From the NCBI GenBank assembly GCA_010645155.1, contig CM021317.1, positions 7,049,134-7,113,133 on the forward strand: 64,000 nt of DNA, in the 5' to 3' direction. The DNA comes from Tigriopus japonicus. Taxonomy: Eukaryota; Arthropoda; Copepoda; Harpacticoida; Harpacticidae. A model generated the notes under the pieces. That model saw only the letters and a program-made list of their open reading frames with translations. It made no database searches and was not told the origin of the DNA. A program made the translations under genes and the position numbers. Positions 47,601-59,158 of the stretch are shown here, in pieces (the first letter of the stretch is position 1; every line of letters starts with the position of its first letter).

Positions 47601-48435
47601 CCGAACCTGGCCTTCTCTTGACTTTGAATCCCTGATCCCAATTCGAGGGTTCCATAAGTCTGGTGTCGATTTACTCAAGTTCCTTTGAACTTTTGGGTGC
47701 TTTGAAGGAGGTTGAACTTGTGACCTAACCCTTTCCTTGATTCGATTGATCTGTCTCTTTGATGGAGATTGACCACGTTGTTCTCGGACAGTCGTAACAT
47801 GGTATTGTCCGGAATCCCAATGGTCAGGCTCAAGGTCAGGAAAACAGTTTACGTGGTTCTCTCGTTGACGTCGATAGACCTCATCACAACTCTCTTCATT
47901 GAGCCTGGAAAGCTCCATCAAGGACTTGCCAAACTGGGGCCGACGAATTCGGATTGGTTTCTGTTTGGGACTTTTTGCCCTTTGAGGCTCTAGTGTTACA
48001 AGTGACGTATTAGATGGGGTTCCGAGGTTGCGTGAGTTTTGGTCGCGATTTGGTCGAACCGGTTTGGGAGGCTTGGGTGGGGGATCCAGGCTTTGAAAAT
48101 AATCCTCAACATATAAGCTCTGAAAAAAGGCATAATTCGGAGTAGGTTGAATTTATAAAACGGAAAAATGTAGGTGTTACGGTTGGTTGATGAGCTGTAC
48201 GGCGCTTAACTCGGTATTGTTTGTACTGGCGTTGAAATGGTGACGATGTCCCCAAATGGGTTTGGTGATGATGATTTGGAATATCAAGGCTCTGATCAAC
48301 ATTTGTAGAGGTCAAGGAGCTGGTTTCTGAATGGTTATACTCAAGATCATCACTCAGTCCTTCCAGACCAGATTGGAGAGAATTCACCCAACCTCCGGAG
48401 GGACCACTTGATCGTCGATAACCCGTAAAATTCAT
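44633..48435 (-). CDS. Basic disordered protein (486 aa), unrecognised
   Basis: Three minus-strand exons fit in phase: 48435-48181, 48119-47528 and 45246-44633, with introns of 61 bp and 2.28 kb. ATG 48435 lies two bases inside an exon opened by TTTTACAG, so a 5' UTR exon lies upstream. The chain is polar and rich in Ser, Arg, Gln and Pro. Residues about 97-107 carry DPPPKPPKPVRP, a likely SH3-binding stretch. The second exon has many RxxS sites (KSTPDLW, GSMENLIG). The last exon is rich in Tyr/Pro/Gly (SYPYYDPDFPH, FGYPVYPEREFG) and ends in a basic stretch (RPIKPKRKLNLFLKH). No signal peptide, membrane segment or catalytic motif is seen. I do not recognise the family; an adaptor or cytoskeleton-linked protein is a guess. 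The exon phases support the structure. Confidence 0.72.
46648..46745. mobile_element. 98-bp palindromic element, copy 1
   Basis: This is an almost complete palindrome. It starts AGGCTAGTTTTTTA, ends with the reverse (TAGCCT), and has GATCGATCT-type words in each arm around a central AGTACT. It is flanked by TTG on both sides (46645-46647 and 46746-46748). It lies in the 2.28-kb intron of the 486-aa gene. The second copy has exactly the same length (63844-63941). Confidence 0.8.
47215..47290 (+). repeat. tRNA-like fragment with B box
   Basis: GGTTCGATTC at 47251-47260 matches the tRNA B box. The preceding 40 bases have only weak A-box resemblance. It is probably a tRNA-derived SINE relic within the 486-aa gene's intron; it is not a callable tRNA gene. 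Confidence 0.35.
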
Positions 48436-48439
48436 GGCT

Positions 48440-51400
48440 GTAAAATGAAAACTGTGAACATCAACAATGATCACGTGCCACAAGCAATTGGACTTGAACG
48501 AAATTGCTCTCTGGTTTTGGCATACCCTCCCAAGAAATTAAGTGAAAAACCAATCGTTGTCGAATCGTTACGGTTGGTTCGATACCGCGGATTGTCATTG
48601 CTCTCATAAATATGTCGGCTTTTAATGCATGTTGTCAAGAACATTTAAAACGCAACAGGCAGTGATATTTCAAATATTCTGAACACTTTCACTGACAAAA
48701 ATTGTTTTTTTTTTTAATCACACATTTTGTAAGAAACGTCCAAAAAAGAATTTTTCCCAAGATATCATCTGAAAGGGAAATTTGGAACCCCCAAACCATG
48801 GGGGAAATATTATCTACTGAAAAAATATTTGTATACGTACTGGGTAAAGCATTCATGTCGGAAAGAGGGTCAAAAAAATTCAAACAAATTTCCATTCAAG
48901 AGCCGTTTGCCGCAGTGATTGGCATTTCTCCGTTTCAAAGTGCAAAATCTCTTTTTGTCCACCAGTGTTCGTTGACAACCCAATTATTACGGTAAGAAGT
49001 GTCCAATGACATTCGTATCCATTTTAGAGTGTAAATGACAACGCGAGCGTCATCTGCTAACCATGAAATAGGTTCTATGTTACGAATCCAATGTAAAAGG
49101 GTTTGATTAGGCTGTTGAAATCCAGTTTCATCTTGGATTTTTACAAAGATAGGAGACCTGTTTCCAGAGCCGTTCCGAAATTTTGAAAAAAATATTCAGA
49201 GAAGTTGTTTCTACGAACTTGGTTTCATCGGGAAGTAAGTGAATGGTTACGCATTGAAGAATTCGCGGTTAAGACTCGACAGACATCATCAACATGAGCA
49301 TTGTTTCGTTTCAAGACATCATTTGGAGTGGAGTGGTGTGCATTAATTGACCAAGCGTGTCAACCACCTACTACATTCATCAGAAGGGCCTACTCGCGAG
49401 ACATTGGCCTCCTTTTCATGAAAGAAAGAATGCAAAATGTATGGACGTATGATCTTTCAAGGCGAATTCGATATTTTCTCGGGTCGCCTTGGCAATCACT
49501 GGAAATGCCACTCAATTGGCTAGTCAAGGATTGGTTTCAAAACCTAGGAAAGTTCAACTACCCTTCCTCAATCACCTTTTAACGTCTCTTTGAACAACAT
49601 GACAAAATTAGTGCTGTTTAGGGCAGGTTCAGACTAAGACCTATTAACCGTAAGATCCCACCTAAGTGTGTTCCATACTTTGCTTTTTTGGGGTCCAAAA
49701 GGAGGTACATTTGATATGGCAATGTGGATGGCTCCAGGCCCACCAAGCATTGATTCGGGTCTAAAATGTTAGCCGATTCCTATTTTGGTGTAAACAAAAG
49801 GGATGATATTTTTAGTAGCAATTTTACTCTATTTCTTGAACGAATTATGACGGACGTTATCTATATTCCAAGAAAAAAAAAACCAACAAAATTAGGATAA
49901 AAGGGTTTTCCGTTTCATAAACCGGCTTCAACTCTGCTTTGGTTGTTAGATTTCCGAATTCAGCTAGCTATTTCATATGCGATCCGAATCAGATAATTGG
50001 TGATCCGAACCTATCCCTAATCTTAAAGGAAAACTAATACTCTTGTTTGACTTGTTTGCTTCCAATCGGAGGTCAAAAGTGACTCCAATTTCTAATTTTC
50101 TCTCTGTGGTTTTGGCACTCTCTAACATGATTTCAATGGAAATGTATTTCATTGTGTCAGGAGAAACTTTGGCAACTTGCACTAGATCTGATATTACATA
50201 TCCACAATTCAATCACTAGAACATGATGATTATTGGAAATGCAAATTGAACGAAAACTCTAAGTCATCATGAGGAGACTGAAATGATATTTTTCTTCCTA
50301 AATCGCAGTTTTGGAGATGCTTTTTGTAGGAGAAATATTTGTCCTTGATAATAACAAAGAATTGAAGTAAAATTGCCCTCAAAGCAAACTTAATTGACGT
50401 CGAAACTAAATCCGTGAAACACTGGTTCTAATCATTACAACGTTAAAAGTTTAAAGTTGTGCGATAATGTTTTTTCAAAGAGGAAGACTTTATCTGAACA
50501 TGCCTAGAGCTGTATTAATACAATACATTCGTAAAATTATTGGGTTCCGAAATTTTTTGCTTGAAATGGGACAACTCTAAAAAACCATTTGAAGTGACTT
50601 GCCTTACTTGGAAAACATTTTTCGAGGGAGAAAAACTGTATGAACATTATACCTCCCTAGAAACGATCGTGTTTGAACAAAACATCGCTTTTGTAATACA
50701 CACAACCATTGTTTCGTCTTTTCCTGAGGTGTTTCTTTTACACCACAACCAGAGAAACAACCATACTTCTTTCCAGATTGATAAAATAAGTCTTACCGTG
50801 TTGACGAGAGAAACTTTTTCCCCGAAGGCAGTAAATCACGATGTGATGAAAAAAAAACTAAGAGCCAGAACAGAACCAGGATCCGTGATCAAACTGATCC
50901 GACTCGGAGCACAATTGAAACGACACTTACTTAATGTGCATTGGTCTAAATCTGGCGCAGGCGCAATTGTCAGAGAGGCTCTCTCAGATTTGGCGTGCAG
51001 TTTTTTCCTCGCTTTTTACGTCTTATCAAGGAGAGGCTTGAATAATTGTGATTGTCTATATGATGGTCCTTTCAAGAGGCGATGGTTTCGTTGATATGAT
51101 CAATACTGAAAACGTGCCAATTTACCGAGGGGAAATGCATGGTTTATGAATTGAAGTGAGGGTACGTTCAGCCAAGTTTGTCTGGGGCGAATTGTATCAA
51201 GTACTTAATAGAGAGAACCGCAACCGAGATTGAATCTGAGCAATCAAAAAATCCTGTTTAAGTCGATTAATGTGCTGAAATGCCGGAGAAACTTGTTTCC
51301 GATCGTTGATGAGCAATTGAGCAGAAAACGAGAGGGTTTAGGGAGAAAACTTGGTGTCTTTCGTTTAAACGAAGCCTCCAAATATCAAGGGGATGGAAAT

Positions 51401-51888
51401 CATTGTTATTGATAATACCCCTAGAAAATATCTCCGATCAAAATCTAATACGAAAGTTTGGCAAACCAATTGACAGGTTTTGTGTGCTCAAAAACAGAAA
51501 GTAGTCTCTGAAAAGTGAATAATGAACACTGATTGTCTGACATAAAATGTTGTCAATGATAAAAGTGGCTATGCAGATACAAGACATTCCATGAGCAACA
51601 TTCTAGGGAGATTCGACGCAAATGAAACTGGAGCTTTGTAATGAAAAAAAAATGGGTTTTTTTTCTTACGAGGCTTGTTTCCAAACAATTCTCACAATTA
51701 TATTGTCCTTCAAAGGTAATGCTTAATTTGGTTGCAAAAAGAGAAAAAAATAGCATCCGCAACGTTTTTCCTTGGTGATACCCTAAATTTGAATTGAACA
51801 TATTTGAACTAGATTGAGAATTCCATCATTGTCAGAAATGTTCATCCAAAATGAATCCAAGTCAAAGATTCAACAGAGAGACGTACTA
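48440..51888. other. Non-coding stretch
   Basis: The upper part presumably holds the 5' UTR exon and promoter of the minus-strand 486-aa gene, which I could not place. An open frame of 184 codons at 50,540-51,094 (plus) has no recognisable domain, no ATG at its start and no clear splice sites. Nothing else is supportable. Confidence 0.5.
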
Positions 51889-52608
51889 CAGGGTGCCCCA
51901 GCCCAATTGTCTGGCGCCGAAAAAACGCAAAGCTTCCATGATTCAAGCTGAAATGCCAATTTCTCGCTTTTGTATGTATTCAGCAGAGTCTGTTAAATCT
52001 TTTTGCTTTTCAAATTAACGCGGTTGGTCAATCAATAGTCATGCAATTGGCCAACAGAAACCGCATGGTGCATATGTACCGCGCCGGTGCCGATAACACC
52101 ATTATCACGTCTGTCATCGGTTTCAATGAGAGGACCATCAGGAGGGCGAGGGTTAGGTTTGAGGGACCTCATGCGTCTTCCAGTAAGATTTGGTACCCGG
52201 ACACTCAGCCAAACCATCCAAACCTGGACGGAGGACAACGTGGCATTCTGGCCAAAGGGGTTGTTGCCGTCCAACAGCCCAGACCTCAACCCCCTGGACT
52301 TTGCCGTGTGGGGTGTCATGGATACCAAGGCCCAGGCAACCCCTCACTCCAGTGTTGGCGCACTCAAGTCACTCATCACCAAGAAGTGGGGCAACCTCTC
52401 CGCGGATTTCATCAAAAAGAGCTGCTTGCCCTCCACAGCCGGACTGAGGCCGTCATTGCAGCTGACAGGAGCCACATTGAGTAAATTGTTTGCTAATTGT
52501 GTGCACAAAATACACAAAAAAATGAAGATTGTATTCTCCTCCTCGCCAAAGTTATTCTTAATGACGTTCAACACGTCCGGCATCGGACAATTGGGCTAGG
52601 ACACCATG
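51889..52608 (+). mobile_element. Internally deleted Tc1/mariner-type element
   Basis: This 720-bp element has about 30-bp terminal inverted repeats (left CAGGGTGCCCCAGCCCAATT, right mirrored with CAT at the tip) and TA on each side (51887-51888 and 52609-52610), the target site of the superfamily. Inside are two pieces of transposase. From 52041 comes an N-terminal DNA-binding part (IGFNERTIRRARVRF). In another frame, from about 52180 to 52598, comes the C-terminal part with NSPDLNPLDFAVWGV, which carries the last acidic residue of the catalytic triad. The middle with the first two aspartates is deleted, so it is inactive. Its intact ends may still be mobilised by an enzyme made elsewhere. 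Confidence 0.88.
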
Positions 52609-52811
52609 TACATAACTTGATATGAAGTGGAAAAGAAAAACATTGACATATGAAATGGAGGATTTTTCCATTAAAAAACTTGACCTTAATCTCAGTTCTA
52701 ATCAAAGAACGTTTAAAATGAGATATAACTAGAGGCATTATTGACCACTCAAACTATTTAGGGCAAGGAAACCCATTCCTGATCTATCCTTCACTTAAAG
52801 GTTACCCAGAT

Positions 52812-53713
52812 GAGAGCACTTTGATGAAAGAGTACAGTCATTAAGTGCGCCATCTAATGCATTACATGTGGCAACAGCTCTTAAAATACACATAAATTTG
52901 AAGATAGCGACGATCATACGTCAGTTTGAGACAAACTGAAACAGGTTAAATGTTGTTGGAGGAACTGTAAATAGAAGCATTTACATCCCATTCTGAGATG
53001 GCGCCCAACTTCTGTTCAACAAATAATGCTATGCATCAGTGAAAATGTCTTATGATGAATTTTGGCATGGATCATACCTCAAATTCCTTTTCAATGTCCA
53101 AGCTTTTCATTCCAATCTTAAATAGAGTTTGCCCATCAATTTAATAAAAAACCATTGCTGGGAAATAAGCAATCTCCAATCAACATTTGAGGCACTTTAG
53201 TTTGTCCAAAACTGATACTGGCAGATACATGTGCACTTATTAACATATACTTAAATGACTAGACAATGGTAAGTGGATTGGTTAAAGAACACAAGAACAT
53301 GGAACAAGTAAGTACTCAAAATTTCCTTTTTGTAGGGGGGAGGGGCAAGGAGTGCCAACTCATTCAGGCATAAGCACGGTCTTCATTGGGTGGAAATATG
53401 GCCTTAATTAGATGGAAGTACGGCTTTAATCAGGTGCCATAGGGGAAAGGCTAGCTGCAGACAGGATGCAGGTTTCTGACCTGCCACCATTTTCACAATT
53501 GAGGAAGTGATCACAGAATGTTTGACAAAAAGGGCAACAGATCCAGCCCTACCAATTGCACCATATCATGAAAACTGATGAATTTTGACAAGTACTAATT
53601 CTAGTACAAATACACCTACATAACGATGTGTATACGGGAAGTTTGAGATGTTGCCGCATGAAATTGATTAGATGGCGCACGTCGTGACCGTACTCTATTA
53701 TTTTAGTGCTCTA
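52812..53713. mobile_element. hAT-like long-TIR element family C, copy 1 (902 bp)
   Basis: The left end (GAGAGCACTTTGATGAAAGA) and the right end (reverse of TAGAGCACTAAAATAATAG) are inverted copies followed by a shared GCGCCATCTAAT region. The flanks ACCCAGAT and GCCCAAAA match at 5 of 8, a possible decayed 8-bp duplication. The internal words CAACATTTGAGGCACTTTAG and TTTGTCCAAAACTGAT are shared with copy 2 (56278-56741). About 400 bp in the middle-right (53,240-53,640) is absent from copy 2. No transposase is seen. Confidence 0.7.
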
Positions 53714-56269
53714 GCCCAAAACTTCTTTAAGCAGCTTTTGGTAGACCAAATATCATGTCTAATGCTAAGGAGAACTCATTACTTGTAACGTTTATATGGA
53801 TGATATGATATGTTCAAAAATATGGGAGGATAATCCGGAAAAGTAAATTTTGCTTCTCTTGTTGTGGCCCTCTAAACGAAGAAGATAGATCATATGTCCA
53901 AGACGGTGTTAATTCCGCAACTGTTTTTTTCCGAGGAAGGAACTCGAGACCGACCTGAGTTACTAATGTGTTTGACTGGAGGACTTCCGAAACCTTGAAG
54001 CCAATAAATTACACACCCAGAACACGCTAAAATGGATTCCAATTACCGTGGCCATTGTCAATACTAAAATAGAGAAGAGCTTTGCGCATTCGCACTCGCT
54101 GGAAGGTAATTGTAAGATAAAAGAGGCATTCTTGTACTCGCTCCAAACCAATTGAGAATCCGTTGCATGAAGATTTGGTCGTGGGTTACTAGGAAATGTT
54201 CAGGAAACGATTAATGATTGCATTACAACTTCATTGAGAAGGATATCCAATCTTGAGGATATCCAATTTGCCAAGTTTAGCACCGTTTATCGGATGGTTA
54301 TAAACTTCGGCGGAATTAGCCTTCCCTGCGATGTTGAGGTGCCTGATGAAGACAGAACGGGGCTCGTGTAGAAAATTTACATTGTGTTCTTGTTTCGTTC
54401 TCACAAGGAGTCGCCTCGATTCCCAGGCTCAAATGTCTTCGGGCAAACAGTTTGGATTAACCGCACAATTGTGCTCAAAATTAAACACAACATTAGCTCT
54501 GAGTGGTTTCCTCTTTCAATAGGAGAACAAGTCTTGCTTAGCACCTTTTTTGGCGAGGACGACCATTAACGATGAAATGCCAATCATATAGCTTCTTTTA
54601 TTTTAATACTCTTGAGTACAAATGAAGGGAATTTTTTTGAATTTAAGAATTAATTTAGTCCACCTTTAAAAGTTGTTTAGAGCATCAGCTTCTACATATT
54701 CCCTTCAAACAATTCCCTTAACAAACCCATAGAAAAATTTCATCTGTAGGATGCTCCTTTGTATTTAGGAGATAAACTGAACCATGGCAAGAAGAACGAA
54801 AACTTTCGAGAGCAACTGTAGTTTGAATGGATGTAGGCGACACTCGCTTCCGTTAAGACCTCCGGCCATGTTCTCAATTCGTGGCTTTGCTCGTCCAGAA
54901 TTATGCCTTTGCTTTGAAGGCGAAACTGGTAAAAGTGTGACAATTAGAGTACCAAGGAATTGAAATCCAAAACGCACTCAACATGTTCTTGTTAGTTCTA
55001 AATTAGCCAGAAACCATGGTTATAACAAGGCGTTCTAAAGTGCGTCTCTCGCGTTTGTCGAGTCATTTTATGAAAATCACTTTTAATAACCTTGCAAAGA
55101 AGATTCCATTTTCCATGGTGATAATTCGGACACAATCACGTTCCGCTTCAGTTGTTTCTGCTTTATAGCTGCATGTGGAAGGGGTGAAATCATGTTTTTT
55201 TACCTCGGACTATTTTAAGCGAAACGTGCCCTTGTTTTATTCCCATTATCTTGACAATGATTGAGCGCTGTCATTTGGAAGTATTCAGTGTTGAAACGTT
55301 CATTGCTTTAAAGCATAAATTGACCCAAATCTCCAAAAACGCCAACTCAAAACGGAAAATACCAGTTGGACAAATTTGGACAAAATCAGCGCTCTTTTTT
55401 ATTGCGGAAAAGAGATTCCTTCACGACACATATAACGGGTTGAAGAAAGGTTTATATATCAGTATAGTTTGAGGACTTTCTTGACAACAGTTTTATCCAT
55501 GAAAAATCGTAATCCTCAAATTAAGAGGCATTGGCCGTAATAAGCAATACTGAAAGAACAGATAGTCCGAGTAGTCTAGTGTACTTCCAAAGCATAACAA
55601 TGTTATTATAATTGGAATTGCTTTGTAACTAATATAAATAAACAATTACAATTTTGAGCTTGAAAGATTTCGGAGTATTTAAACGGAGATTCTCAAAAAG
55701 ACAATACCACCAAGTCTATAAGCTCAAAGGCGTCCATGACATTTTTTTGCGAAAAAGAGACACTTATGAAAAATTTTAGTTAGATAATAATGAGTTTAAT
55801 AGCCCGGAAAAGAGTATTTTGTTGTATGAAAGTTACGTCAGCTGACCTTACTCCTTGAAACGTCTGGAATTTCTGCTCCACAGCAAAATAACAAAAATCC
55901 GAACAATAAAAATGACTTACAACTTTAAAGTAGGTTGAGTGAAAAACATTGTCTTTTGAAGAGTCCCTAAAGCTAGTCTACCTGAAACCTAATTAGTAAT
56001 TAGGTTTCGGGTTAAGTCGACTAAGTTAGTATCGAGATCTATAATTAGGTATGCTCATAGGGAAACTGCCGACAATACTACTACTACTATCATCAATACA
56101 TCTTAGATATAAGACAATTGATGGTGTGAGTGCGGTTTGACACAAGAGAAAACATGAGTAGGCAAACATTTCCATCCAAGCCAAAAACTTAGGTTGCGTG
56201 AAAAATATTGTGGATCGCCCGCTTAATTGGAATTCGTCACCAACCTCTTCCACATAGATTTCGATCATT
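53714..56269. other. Non-coding stretch
   Basis: No supportable gene. A third TTGGTAGACCAAAT repeat lies near 53,738, directly beside the family C element. A perfect 25-bp palindrome (GAAACCTAATTA on each side of one central base) sits at 55,984-56,008. Two overlapping frames at 54,331-54,569 show no domain. Confidence 0.5.
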
Positions 56270-56277
56270 GTCTTGCC

Positions 56278-56741
56278 TAGAGCACTATAATAACAGAGTA
56301 CAGTCATAAAGTGCGACATCTAGTGGATTTCATGCGGCAACAGCCCGCCGTTCCCATGATACTCACATTTTTGAAGATTACGACGGTCATTCATCAGTTT
56401 TGGACAAACTAAAGTGCCTAAAATGTTGATGGCCGAACTCCAAATGATACCTTAGTGTTTTTCTGATGAATTTTGACATATATCATGCTTAAATCACCTT
56501 TATAATAGTCAGATTTCCATGCCATTTTGAGAGGGATTTCACTAATAATTTCAACCAAAAACCACCACAGGTCCATTAACAATACTCAGTCAACATTTGA
56601 GGCACTTTAGTTTGTCCATAACTGATGAATGACCGTTGCAATCTTCAAAAAGATGTGTATCATGGGAACGGCGAGCTGTTGCCGCATGAAATCCACTAGA
56701 TGGCGCACTTTATGACTGTACTCTTTTATTATAGTGCTCTA
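56278..56741. mobile_element. hAT-like long-TIR element family C, copy 2
   Basis: A 464-bp element with inverted repeats of about 155 bp: the left starts TAGAGCACTATAATAACAG and the right mirrors it with one or two changes. A perfect 8-bp duplication, GTCTTGCC, flanks it (56270-56277 and 56742-56749). End sequence and duplication length fit hAT. The long arms leave only about 150 bp of unique centre. The 97-codon frame at 56,026-56,319 crosses its border and is not a gene. Confidence 0.85.
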
Positions 56742-56749
56742 GTCTTGCC

Positions 56750-57775
56750 ATTAATTTCACTAATGACACGAACAATTGTTGTGAGAAATAATTGAGGCCT
56801 TTGTTGGTGCTGGTTCAACTTCAAAACGAAACGCCAACAACTTGTGAACATAATTTCGGATTGGAAGGGAACAGGACCAAAACAATTCACACCCACAGAC
56901 GGAGAACCATTCTGATACCGGACATGAGATTGCCTATCGGAACTACTTTAGACGATGTGATGGCTGGCTTCGCTGGCCGGGCGAGGCTCAACCCTCCGAC
57001 CCTAGCACCAATACTCCCCCCAAAAAAAAAATCTTTAAAGCAATCCGTTACAAAAATAACCAAAGAATAACCAAGGTTCGATCTACGGCACGTGAAACCC
57101 GAAAGTGATTTTTTTGAGTGGTCGTGGGGGAAGAGAACAATTTAAACCAATCAAATATTATTCATTCTAATAAGTTTTTGACAGGTTTTGATTGTTTGAT
57201 ACATGACCAAAAAATGTGAGTGAGTGATAGGGCACGGATAAAGAGGCAGTTTTACTGTGGAGCAGAAATCCTTTGCATAACAGAATTTCATTAATCAAGA
57301 ACCACTGAAATACACTGGACTGGAAGGCTAACGAAAAGAATCATGATTTCCAGTAGGAACATAACAACGTTCATCTTCAAATGAGACAGAGACGTGTGAA
57401 GGACTGTCACGATTTTTGAGCTTTGTAGGCTGCTTAGGCTGCGCCACAATCGTTGCAAAAACTACCATGATCAAAGCTTTTGCAGTCTCTCCAAAACTTT
57501 GAATGCAAAATTACTCATTATGAGCAGAAATGATTCGAAGTTTTTGGTTTCTCCGTCTTGCATCCAACACTCAATTTGAGTGAGCATGGTTTGGTAACTG
57601 ACCACCAAAGAAGTAGAGCATTACATTATATCAAATGGCGTTGAAGGAAAGTCACCACGTCAAAAACTGGAAACACTGATACCAGGTGGCGTCCTAGTGC
57701 CGATTTGAGGAACTATCCACCTCTCTTAGTCAAAAGCTATGCTCTTTCAAAGTTCAGAACAAATCCTACCGTGAT
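56750..57775. other. Non-coding stretch
   Basis: No supportable gene. The open frame at 56,792-57,070 has no recognisable domain. Confidence 0.5.
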
Positions 57776-57780
57776 GAGTA

Positions 57781-57834
57781 AATGAACTGGCCCTTTTGTG
57801 GTAATTGCTTTACTACAAAAGGGCCAGTTCATTT
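57781..57834. repeat. 54-bp near-perfect palindrome
   Basis: AATGAACTGGCCCTTTTGT on the left is exactly mirrored by ACAAAAGGGCCAGTTCATT on the right, with GTAA/TTAC pairing further in around a short loop. One mispair is seen. It may be a hairpin RNA, a recombination product or a terminal relic of an element. Confidence 0.7.
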
Positions 57835-58099
57835 ATTCTATGCTCTCTTCAGTACATAAGTTTGAGAAGGCATAACTTTTCACTCTGGCATTCGATTGAG
57901 CTGAAAATTGAAATACGTCGTCTTCTGACTACAAGCAAGGTCTCGTTTATAGAAGAATGCAATTGAATTAACCCTTCTGGATATCATAATTTTCACTGTT
58001 AGCCTCCCACTACATAAATTCTGTGCTTCTGGCATAACTCTAGAATTCCTGCTCGACAACAAAACAATAACTTTTTTTTGTTGAGCTTAGACGTCTCTG

Positions 58100-58479
58100 C
58101 ATAGAGGTCTATAGAGAGGCCAATGTCGTCATTTTGTCTGCCTTGCTTATAGCTGAAACTGGCCAAAAGTTGCGTGGAAAGGCAAATATTTCCGAAGAAT
58201 ATCATGAAATACTTGCCCAAAGAAGTGGAAGATCTTAGTACAAAAGACATAATTTCAATGTCAAACCCTATAATTGTGTGAATTAATGCCTGTGAATTGA
58301 ATTATCATCTTCATTGAGCACCATAGTAGAATTTGGGAGAAGCAAAGCGTAGACAGGAGGCCAAGTATATGTAAGTATAGGCAAGTTTCAACTAGTTGCT
58401 GATGATAAATGGTCCTTGCTACCCACAATGAAATTTCACAACCGGCCTGCTCCGGTAACTCCACTCTGGGACCTCTGCG
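58100..58479. mobile_element. MITE family B, copy 2
   Basis: A 380-bp element begins CATAGAGGTC and ends GACCTCTGCG. It is flanked by a perfect 8-bp duplication, CGTCTCTG, at 58092-58099 and 58480-58487. It aligns with copy 1 over nearly its whole length, including GAAACTGGCCA and TTTCCGAAGAATAT. An 8-bp duplication fits hAT or P-type elements; a CA start would also fit P. No transposase is present, so the superfamily is left open. Confidence 0.85.
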
Positions 58480-58724
58480 CGTCTCTGAATATCGTTTGTT
58501 TCTTGTTTTGGGTTGATAAGTTTCAATTAGGAACAAATTTACAATCAGCTCCAATCGTAGATAAATGATAGAGTGCTTAATTCAGTCCAATGTGGAAGAT
58601 TCACATTTATTGAAATTTCGTGACAACTGATATCTTGTATATCCTTTGGCTTTCAAAGTAGGAGACAGTCATTGAAAAATAAAAAGGACTTGTTTTTGTT
58701 CAGGCTTGAAAGTTAATGTTTTGT

Positions 58725-59158
58725 TATAGGGCCTCTATGGAAGACCATGACCTTCGTCTTGATAGTGTTGATTAGAGGACCGTTCATCTGGCTTTAATCG
58801 TGGAGAGCATTGATGGCAATTTCCAATTCTACAACTGAATCAGCCAGGAGTACCAGGTCGCATGTTATTGGAGATAGTGTATTCTATTGCATTTGATAAA
58901 GGCGAATTCATTGGTGAGAAAGGGCTTCAGGTAAGTCAGATACATAAAAAAGAAGAAGATTGTCAATAGTGGATCCCCATACGGAAGGCTGATGGATGCA
59001 AAGTAGCAGGGGGACACGTCCTCACCAGAACAAACAGCATTTTAGTCCCCCTTAGATATTGGCAAGCGGAACACATGTTGAACGCGGAATTCCCGATAGT
59101 TTGAGGAATAACCGTTTTCGGTCTACCCTGTCGAATGCTTTGGAGAATCTTATAGGGA
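58725..59158 (-). mobile_element. Non-LTR retrotransposon reverse-transcriptase relic
   Basis: Translated on the minus strand in shifting frames, this stretch gives FSKAFDRVDRKRLFLKLSGI, then LPYGDPLLT, then VSDLPEAL, then DLVLLADSVVELEIAINAL and NTIKTKVMVFHRG. These are, in the right order, the palm motifs of a LINE-type reverse transcriptase. The catalytic YADD region survives only as LVLLAD. Frameshifts and an in-frame TAA show it is dead. Only about 430 bp remain. Confidence 0.8.

Noticed and set aside
50540..51094. 184-codon open frame, plus strand
   Set aside because: Does not start with ATG, no domain seen, no splice signals that extend it; chance opening is plausible.
56792..57070. 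92-codon frame, plus strand
   Set aside because: No domain; lies next to transposons; short and unsupported.
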